Source: SKKL01 sp046543225
GTDB lineage: Bacteria; Actinomycetota; Acidimicrobiia; Acidimicrobiales; SKKL01
Direction of reading: 5' to 3'
Assembly (NCBI GenBank): GCA_046543225.1
Contig: JBKGZW010000192.1
Span: 1-5,049, forward strand
DNA length: 5,049 nucleotides
Under the pieces are notes generated by a model that saw only the letters and a program-made list of their open reading frames with translations, did not search any database and had not been told where the DNA came from. Position 1 is the stretch's first letter, and every line of letters begins with the position of its first letter. Below, one piece after another: positions 1-4,556 of the stretch. Made by a program: the position numbers and the translations under genes.

Positions 1-120
1 CGAGAACGCAGCCCCGCAGTAGAAGCAGTGCGTGCCCCGGTCGCGGTTGCGCCGGGCGTCGGCATCGGCGTGGCGCCGTTCGGCCCGCCGCTCCAACATC
101 GAGCGCAACCAGGCGAGCAC
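1..120 (-). CDS. Small CxxC zinc-knuckle / HNH-like protein, N-terminal part only (cut by window edge)
   Basis: Reading leftward from a GTG at 120, the frame is open for 40 codons to the window edge. Residues 1-30 form a short hydrophobic start followed by a very Arg/Asp/Ala-rich, probably helical stretch. At 32-36 comes the motif CFYCG, two cysteines spaced CxxC as in zinc ribbons and HNH nucleases (which often have an R-x-CxYCG start). About 37 of 40 codons end in G or C, as in the neighbouring genes, which supports real coding. The start lies 5 bases after the ATPase stop codon, with a GAGGTGA ribosome site inside the end of that gene, so translation is probably coupled. An alternative start is the ATG at 99. 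The second metal-binding half, and thus the family, lies outside the window; function is unknown, and HNH nuclease is only one possibility. Confidence 0.5.
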   Translation of the reverse strand, partial: MLAWLRSMLERRAERRHADADARRNRDRGTHCFYCGAAFS

Positions 121-125
121 GGCGC

Positions 126-1289
126 TCAGGTCACCTCGTCGAGGGGAGGTAGCGTGCGCCGGACGTGGGCGTCGATGTGGGGGATGGCGAACTCGATCCA
201 CCCGTATCGGGGTGAGAAGACGAGCCCCTCGCGGATGAGCCGGTCCCGGAACGCGGCCACCTCGGGGGTCTTGCGTCCCATCGCGGCGGCCACCTCGCCC
301 GAGCGGTGCGGACCCCCGCCGAGCGACGCCAGGGCTCGCACGTAGGCGATCTCAGACTCGGGGATGCGGGCGAGCCGCGCCGCGAAGAAGGACGCGTCGA
401 GGGCGAGACGGGCCGCCGGTGTGGCCCGTTCGACGTCGTCGGCCGAGATCGGCTCGTCGGTCGCCGCGTTCCAGGTGTGGTACGCCCAGACCTGCACGAA
501 GAACGGAAACCCGTCGGACCGGTCGACGACGGCCTCGACGGCGTCGGGGGCCCAGGCGACCGCCAGCTCCTTCGCCGGCGCGACGATCGCGTCCCGGACC
601 TGGTCCGGCGACAGCGGGCCGAGCTGGTCGACGGTGAACATGCGCTCGGCGTAGGTCGAGGCCTTGGCGGCGATGCCCACCAGGTTGGGAAGACCGGCGA
701 GCAGGCACCACAGGGGCAGCGCATCCTGTCCGCAGCGGTGCACCCCGGCGAGCACGCGGCGGAGGTCGTCGTTGTCGAGCATCTGGGCTTCGTCGAGGGC
801 GAGCATCACACCGAGCTCGTGCTCGGCTGCTGCGGTGGCCACGTCGACGAGAACGTCGGCGAGAGCCTCGCGGTCGGGGGTGCGGGCCGGCTTGCGGACC
901 CGGACGCCGGTGCCGCCGATGCTGAGGGACACCGCCTCGATGGAGCGCAGCGCCCGGGTGACGGTGGCGCTGCGGTCGAGATCCTCGATGATGCGTCGTG
1001 TCTGGCGCAGCAGCGAGACCACGGCGTCGTCGCCGCCGACGGCTTCGAGCCGCACGACGCGGAAGCCGACGTTCTCGCCGACCGCCGCCAGCTTGCCGAG
1101 CAGCACCGTCTTGCCGACCCCTCTGAGGCCGGTGAGCAGCAGGTGTTGGGTGGACCGTCCGGCGGCCAGGCGGCGCAGACTGATCTCGGCCAGCTCGATG
1201 GTGCCGTCCCTGCCGACCAGCGCCGGGGGCGGGGTTCCGGCGCCGGGGGCGTAGGGGTTGGCGACCGGATCGTACCGTTCTCCCGACAT
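126..1289 (-). CDS. AAA+ ATPase, ORC/Cdc6-like (AAA_16 type), with C-terminal winged helix
   Basis: This is a 387-residue soluble P-loop ATPase. An N-terminal segment (about 10-27) with PGAGTPPPALVGRD leads into the ATPase core, as in many actinobacterial AAA_16 proteins. Walker A is GLRGVGKT (54-61, Lys60) and Walker B ends in LALDEAQ (163-169, Asp166/Glu167). A sensor-like LLAGLPNL (196-203) is followed by the segment YAERMF (213-218). GFPFFVQ (260-266) matches the GYPYFLQ motif of the ORC/Cdc6/AAA_16 lid. Residues about 310-375 look like a winged helix-turn-helix, suggesting DNA or partner binding. The family uses ATP to remodel or switch; substrate and pathway are unknown, and no replication role is implied. 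The ATG at 1289 is chosen because a -10 box sits six bases upstream and the conserved N-terminus begins just after it. The gene is followed at once by the CxxC gene. Confidence 0.9.
   Translation of the reverse strand: MSGERYDPVANPYAPGAGTPPPALVGRDGTIELAEISLRRLAAGRSTQHLLLTGLRGVGKTVLLGKLAAVGENVGFRVVRLEAVGGDDAVVSLLRQTRRIIEDLDRSATVTRALRSIEAVSLSIGGTGVRVRKPARTPDREALADVLVDVATAAAEHELGVMLALDEAQMLDNDDLRRVLAGVHRCGQDALPLWCLLAGLPNLVGIAAKASTYAERMFTVDQLGPLSPDQVRDAIVAPAKELAVAWAPDAVEAVVDRSDGFPFFVQVWAYHTWNAATDEPISADDVERATPAARLALDASFFAARLARIPESEIAYVRALASLGGGPHRSGEVAAAMGRKTPEVAAFRDRLIREGLVFSPRYGWIEFAIPHIDAHVRRTLPPLDEVT
131..137 (-). promoter_or_regulatory. Shine-Dalgarno site for the small CxxC gene
   Basis: On the minus strand this reads GAGGTGA, a seven-base match to the 16S anti-Shine-Dalgarno complement. 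It overlaps the last sense codons of the ATPase gene (GAG GTG ACC, then TGA) and ends 10 bases before the GTG at 120. The spacing is slightly long. It is the main reason for choosing that GTG over the ATG at 99, which has no such site. Confidence 0.45.
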
Positions 1290-1295
1290 GCCGGG

Positions 1296-1304
1296 AGTTT
1301 AGCA
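1296..1304 (-). promoter_or_regulatory. Extended -10 promoter for the AAA+ ATPase gene (leaderless)
   Basis: The minus strand reads TGCTAAACT, a TGn extension plus a TANNNT -10 hexamer, followed by six bases (CCCGGC) and then the ATG at 1289. This puts the predicted transcription start on, or within a base of, the A of the start codon. No Shine-Dalgarno site is present, which fits leaderless translation, common in actinobacteria. I see no good -35 box; the TGn extension could compensate. Confidence 0.55.
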
Positions 1305-1354
1305 AGGATCACGAAAGCGAGGGCAGATCAGTCAGTCCCGCGCGTCGAGCCGGT

Positions 1355-1389
1355 CGCGCATGGCGCGGCAACCTGGTGGATTCACCAGG
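1355..1389 (-). terminator. Two tandem hairpins at the 3' end of the propeller gene (possible terminator)
   Basis: Two perfect inverted repeats stand side by side. One is CCTGGTG/CACCAGG with a 4-base loop (1372-1389), which includes the stop codon of the upstream gene. The other is CGCGC/GCGCG with a 3-base loop (1355-1367). No T-run follows on the minus strand, so this is not a textbook intrinsic terminator. GC-rich hairpins lacking U-tracts are often seen at actinobacterial gene ends. It could also act as an mRNA-stabilising structure. The ATPase promoter lies just beyond it, consistent with a transcription unit boundary. Confidence 0.35.
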
Positions 1390-2572
1390 CGGCGTGGGTG
1401 AACGCACCGGGGATGGTGCCCGACTCGCCGTCGGGGCCGAACCAGTGCAGCGAGCCGGAGGTCGCGTCATCCGATTCGGCCACGAGCACCAGCAGCCACT
1501 CACCGGTGGCGTCGACGTCCTGGTCGATCGGGATGCCGGGGTAGTCGACCTCCTCGAGCGGCGCCGTCGACAGCGTGTCGGGATCGAGCGACCACGCCGT
1601 CCATGACTGGTCCGCTGCGTCCGGCGGTCGGGCGAGCACGAGCGACCCGTCACGGCGAAACACCGGGAGGGTCCAGTGGCTGTCGGGGACGACGACCGGC
1701 GCGGGGTCGATGATCTCGCTGACACCGGGGCCGGTCTCCTCCACGGTCGCGGTGGTCACCAACGACAGTCGACGACCGATCGCGTCGGGATCCGGCGGGG
1801 CCGTCGTCACCGCCAGCAGCTCACCGTCGGGAGACAGGGTGGCCCGACCGACGCTGGTGGCCGCCGGGGGCTCCCAGATGTGCGAGCCACGGTCACCGGT
1901 GCTGTCGAGGCGCGCCAGGTTCCCGGCGCTGGTCACCCAGTTCGGGCTGGTGCCGATGACGGGCCCGGTCGCGTTGGCGACCTGGGTCGGGTCGCCCACC
2001 GGCTCGATGGGCATCTCGTGGAGCACCCCGGGCGGAGGATCGCAGCAGCGGGCGTACCAGACGCGCTGACGGTCGTGGGACAGGGCGACGCCGCTGATCG
2101 GGGTGAGATCGGTGGCGTCGGATCCCGGACCTTCGACGAGCTCGCTCAGCGTCTCGCCCGAGGAGGTCTCGCTCAGCACGACGCGGCCGTCGTCGGTCGC
2201 CGCCGCGAACACCTCGGGTGGATCCGGTCTGGTGTCGGGGAGCGGCCCCACGGCGATCACCGGTCCTGGCTGGGTCGGGATCGGTGCCTCGGTCGTGGTC
2301 GTGGTGGTGTCGGGGACCTCCTCGGTGTCCGGAGGCGTGTCGCTCGTGGTGTCGGGGGTCGTCTCGGTCGGCGACGGGTCCGGCGGCTCCTCGGTGGTAC
2401 CGGCGACATCGTCGTTGCCGTCGTCGCCGGCGGCGACGACCAGGGTCCCGATGGCCACCGCCACCATGGCGACCACGGCGAGGGTCGCCAGCACGGTCGC
2501 CACCGTCGACGACTGGCTCGGATCGAGGTCGTCGTCGGGGGGCCCCGCCGCTGGTTGCCGCGGTGTGGTCAT
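1382..2572 (-). CDS. Membrane-anchored extracytoplasmic beta-propeller-like protein
   Basis: This 396-residue protein has a short polar N-terminus (1-23), one hydrophobic membrane segment (about 24-48), then a Thr/Pro/Asp/Glu-rich linker (about 52-105, with six Thr in a row at 89-94) and a C-terminal domain. That domain has repeating strand patterns such as ISGVALSHDRQRVWYA (159-174), GRATLSPDGELLAV (242-255) and PVFRRDGSLVLA (303-314), typical of WD40/TolB-like propeller blades. The topology is probably N-in, with the domain outside the cell, anchored by the uncleaved helix. Thr/Pro linkers commonly span the cell wall. The only two cysteines are adjacent, Cys176-Cys177. There are no catalytic residues I recognise; a binding or scaffold role is inference. 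Start ATG 2572 is the first Met before the membrane segment. The gene lies 45 bases after the crotonase stop. Confidence 0.8.
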   Translation of the reverse strand: MTTPRQPAAGPPDDDLDPSQSSTVATVLATLAVVAMVAVAIGTLVVAAGDDGNDDVAGTTEEPPDPSPTETTPDTTSDTPPDTEEVPDTTTTTTEAPIPTQPGPVIAVGPLPDTRPDPPEVFAAATDDGRVVLSETSSGETLSELVEGPGSDATDLTPISGVALSHDRQRVWYARCCDPPPGVLHEMPIEPVGDPTQVANATGPVIGTSPNWVTSAGNLARLDSTGDRGSHIWEPPAATSVGRATLSPDGELLAVTTAPPDPDAIGRRLSLVTTATVEETGPGVSEIIDPAPVVVPDSHWTLPVFRRDGSLVLARPPDAADQSWTAWSLDPDTLSTAPLEEVDYPGIPIDQDVDATGEWLLVLVAESDDATSGSLHWFGPDGESGTIPGAFTHAAW

Positions 2573-2578
2573 GGAACA

Positions 2579-2595
2579 GGTGTACCCCTCCGGGG
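2579..2595 (-). promoter_or_regulatory. Translation/transcription start region of the propeller gene
   Basis: Two competing signals are visible. A GGAGG (2587-2591) lies 14 bases before the ATG, which is long for a ribosome site, and it sits partly in the loop of a 4-bp GC hairpin, CCCC-GGA-GGGG (2585-2595). The hexamer TACACC (2579-2584) lies exactly six bases before the ATG, where two other genes here have a -10 box, but it lacks the consensus final T. I cannot decide between them. Confidence 0.25.
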
Positions 2596-2617
2596 CGGAG
2601 ACGACACCATCGGCGGC

Positions 2618-3445
2618 TCAGCCGAAGTCGGGCGGCAGGTCCTTGGTCTTCGACATCGTCCACTCCGGCGTGCGCTTCTCGAGGAACGACGACACGCCCT
2701 CACGGGAGTCGGGTTGCTGGGTCGTCCAGCGATAGAGCTCGCCGTCGGTGGCCTGGGCGGCTGCGTGGTCGGTCTCCTCGAGCATCTGCCACGCCAGGCG
2801 CTTGGACAGCGCCACCGAGACCGGTGCGCACTTCTCGGCGATCTGGTGGGCCTTGTCGAGCGCGGCCGGAAGCACCTCGGCGGCGGGGAGCGCCTGGGAC
2901 ACCAGTCCCATCTCCGCGGCCTCGCCGCCGGTGAAGATCCGACCGGTCAACAACAGGTCCATCGCCCTGGACATGCCGACCAGACGAGGGAGCAGCCAAT
3001 GCGCCCCCAGTTCGGGGATCCACCCTCGGCGGACGAAGACCAGGCCCATCTTGGCGTCCTCGGCGGCGATGCGGATGTCCCACTGCAGCGGCAGCGTCAG
3101 GCCCACCCCGACCGCGGGGCCGTTGATGGCGGCGATGATCGGTGTCGACATCTCCCACGGCTTGATCCGCGGCGCGTCGTTCGTCGGGCGCTGGCCAGCG
3201 GCGGACGCGCCCGATCCGTCACGCTGGCGTCCCAGCGCGGCACCAGCGCAGAAGAAGTCGCCCGAACCGGTGACGACGACGACCCGCACCGAGTCGTCGT
3301 CCTCGGCCGCGGCGAACGCCTGGTTCAGCTCGCCGCCGAGCTGCCAGGTGAACTCGTTGCGTGGCGGCCGGTGCAGCGTGATCGTGCGCACCCCCTCGTC
3401 GTCGTCGACGAGCAGGGTCTCGTAGTCGTGCGCGACCTCGGTCAT
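2618..3445 (-). CDS. Enoyl-CoA hydratase/isomerase (crotonase) family protein, isomerase-like active site
   Basis: This is a 275-residue protein of usual crotonase length. The oxyanion-hole strands are present: FFCAGAAL (64-71) and NGPAVGVG (108-115). The next part, LLPRLVG (151-157) to LLLTGRIFTGGEAAEMGLV (164-182), is typical of the family, as is a C-terminal REGVSSFLEKR (248-258). Aligning by eye to rat crotonase, both catalytic Glu (144, 164) are replaced, by Thr117 and Phe137. A Glu at 145, in GWIPELGAHW, aligns with the catalytic Glu of peroxisomal Delta3,Delta2-enoyl-CoA isomerases (ITEGGT/SPEGCSS). It should act on an acyl-CoA thioester in the cytoplasm; the substrate is unknown. Start ATG 3445 is preferred over an in-frame ATG at 3583, because homology begins here and a G-rich ribosome site precedes it. 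It lies 73 bases after the regulator gene and may share its transcript. Confidence 0.92.
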   Translation of the reverse strand: MTEVAHDYETLLVDDDEGVRTITLHRPPRNEFTWQLGGELNQAFAAAEDDDSVRVVVVTGSGDFFCAGAALGRQRDGSGASAAGQRPTNDAPRIKPWEMSTPIIAAINGPAVGVGLTLPLQWDIRIAAEDAKMGLVFVRRGWIPELGAHWLLPRLVGMSRAMDLLLTGRIFTGGEAAEMGLVSQALPAAEVLPAALDKAHQIAEKCAPVSVALSKRLAWQMLEETDHAAAQATDGELYRWTTQQPDSREGVSSFLEKRTPEWTMSKTKDLPPDFG

Positions 3446-3448
3446 GAT

Positions 3449-3454
3449 CCCCCC
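3449..3454 (-). promoter_or_regulatory. G-rich ribosome binding site of the crotonase gene
   Basis: The minus strand has six consecutive G residues followed by ATC and the ATG at 3445. Pairing of GGGG with the pyrimidine-rich end of 16S rRNA is weaker than GGAGG but acceptable at this spacing. No -10 box occurs at the leaderless position, so this gene is probably translated from a leader or from an upstream transcript. It supports the start at 3445. Confidence 0.4.
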
Positions 3455-3483
3455 AGTGGTTGGTCGGTGCAGCCGACCCAGTG
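3452..3483 (-). promoter_or_regulatory. Hairpin flanked by direct repeats between the regulator and crotonase genes
   Basis: A perfect 6-bp inverted repeat GGTCGG/CCGACC with a 5-base loop occupies 3462-3478. Copies of CACTGGG (minus strand) lie at 3452-3458 and 3477-3483, 25 bases apart. The hairpin ends 16 bases before the crotonase start codon and lacks a T-run. It could be a weak terminator after the regulator, a leader structure, or a protein binding site. The sequence does not tell which, and short repeats of this GC content can arise by chance. Confidence 0.25.
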
Positions 3484-3518
3484 TCCACCGCGGAGAGCAG
3501 TCGTGCAATCGGGCGGGC

Positions 3519-4475
3519 TCAGGCTCGAGCCCGGTGCCGGTGCTCGGCGGGGCTGATGCCGCGCACCCGCTTGAACGCGGCACTGAACGCGTAGGGGGTG
3601 CTGTAGCCGACCTCGCGGGACACCGATGTGACGGTGGCGCCGGGCTGGGCGAGCAGGTCGGCGGCGAGGGCGAGCCGCCACTCGGTGAGGTAGGTCATCG
3701 GAGGCTGGCCGACCAGCTCGGTGAACCGCCTGGCGAGCGCGGCCCGTGAGACCCCGACCTCGGCCGCCAGCCCGGCCACGGTCCACGGCCGCTCGGGATG
3801 GTCGTGCAGCAGCGCGACGGCGGGCCCCACGACATCGTCGAGGTGACTCTGGAACCAACCCGCACGCTGGTGGGAGCAGGAGGTGAGCCATGCCCGCAGC
3901 ACGGCCACCACGAGCAGGTCGAGCAACCGGTCGAGCACCACCGGCTGGCCGGGGTGGGCCTTGTCGATCTCGGCGCCGAGCAGCTCGACCAGTGGCGAGT
4001 CGAGGGCGTGGGCGGTGGTGGTGATGCTCGATGGGATGGTGGCCAGGACCCGCTGGCCGACCGCTCCGACCGACTCGTAGGCGCCGATCAGCATCTCGGT
4101 GGTGTGCGGTCCCGGGGGTCCGTCGAGCGATGCCGTGCCCCACGAGCGCACGCCGAGGCGCATCGCCTGGGCGATCGAGCGACCGTCGAGGCTCCGGCAG
4201 TCGTTGCCGGGCAGGACGACGATGGTCGGCTCGGCGTCGGCCGAGTGGGACACGATGTAGGGGTCGGGGCCCTGCACGAGGGCGATGGTCCCTTCCTCCA
4301 GCTGGATCGGCGAGTGCTCCGAATGGCGAAACCAGAGCGACCCGCGGGTCACCGCGACCAGGGCGAGGGGTGAGTGGTCCTCCACGCTGATCGACCAGGG
4401 CGGCTCCATGACGGCCCGGACCAGGTGTGCGCCACTCGCCCGTGGGCCGGCGACCAAGCTGGCCAGCGCGTCCAT
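3519..4475 (-). CDS. AraC-family transcriptional regulator with N-terminal cupin_6 domain
   Basis: This is a 318-residue regulator. Residues about 1-195 form the cupin_6 (AraC-type ligand-binding) domain: it opens MDALASLVAGPRASGAHLVR, then has PPWSISVED (25-33), a beta-rich EGTIALVQGPDPYIV (61-75) and LDRLLDLLVVAVLRAW (181-196). The C-terminal domain (about 216-310) has two helix-turn-helix motifs: TVAGLAAEVGVSRAALARRF (232-251) and a second at about 282-302 ending in FSAAFKRVRGISPAEHR, the AraC signature. It should bind DNA and sense a small molecule or redox signal; the E. coli relative RclR senses reactive chlorine, but I see no proof of that ligand here. Start ATG 4475 matches the family N-terminus and has a -10 box six bases upstream. 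An open frame to 4979 exists but runs antisense through the flavoprotein gene. It is divergent from that gene, the classic layout for a regulator and its target. Confidence 0.93.
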   Translation of the reverse strand: MDALASLVAGPRASGAHLVRAVMEPPWSISVEDHSPLALVAVTRGSLWFRHSEHSPIQLEEGTIALVQGPDPYIVSHSADAEPTIVVLPGNDCRSLDGRSIAQAMRLGVRSWGTASLDGPPGPHTTEMLIGAYESVGAVGQRVLATIPSSITTTAHALDSPLVELLGAEIDKAHPGQPVVLDRLLDLLVVAVLRAWLTSCSHQRAGWFQSHLDDVVGPAVALLHDHPERPWTVAGLAAEVGVSRAALARRFTELVGQPPMTYLTEWRLALAADLLAQPGATVTSVSREVGYSTPYAFSAAFKRVRGISPAEHRHRARA

Positions 4476-4556
4476 GGGCAAATGATAGAGGTTCGCGTAT
4501 GCCAACGAGCCTGTGCACGATGGAACGTCCAGGCCCTGCCGTGGTCCGCTTCGACC
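4476..4556. promoter_or_regulatory. Divergent promoter/operator region with imperfect palindrome
   Basis: These 81 bases separate the starts of the regulator (minus) and the flavoprotein (plus) and must hold both promoters. An imperfect palindrome TTCGCGTATGCCAA at 4492-4505 (5 of 7 pairs match) lies just upstream of the regulator -10 box, overlapping the place RNA polymerase would contact, so it is a candidate autoregulatory operator. A second overlapping pair, GGTTCG (4490-4495) and CGAGCC (4506-4511), matches at 5 of 6 positions. I see no clear -10 box or ribosome site for the plus-strand gene. Confidence 0.3.
4482..4487 (-). promoter_or_regulatory. -10 box of the AraC-type regulator gene (leaderless)
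   Basis: The minus strand reads TATCAT, a close match to TATAAT/TANNNT, then TTGCCC and the ATG at 4475. The six-base spacing places the transcription start at the first base of the start codon, and there is no Shine-Dalgarno site. No convincing -35 is seen at 16-18 bases upstream, as is common for activator-dependent promoters. Confidence 0.55.

Noticed and set aside
306..1544. A 412-codon open frame on the plus strand.
   Set aside because: It is antisense to the ATPase gene, which has Walker A and B motifs, and it continues through the intergenic region and into the propeller gene; no recognisable protein.
2258..2410. Repetitive GTGGTC/GTCGGG-like DNA that resembles a tandem repeat.
   Set aside because: It is the codon-level image of the Thr/Pro/Asp linker in the propeller protein, with no fixed repeat unit.
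1676..3556. A 626-codon open frame on the plus strand.
   Set aside because: It runs antisense across the propeller and crotonase genes and the gap between them, is dominated by Arg/Gly/Val/His without any domain pattern, and is the expected shadow of high-GC coding DNA.
3446..3583. N-terminal extension of the crotonase to an ATG at 3583 (321 residues).
   Set aside because: The extra 46 residues overlap the end of the regulator gene, resemble nothing in crotonases, and the ATG at 3445 has a ribosome site at the right distance.
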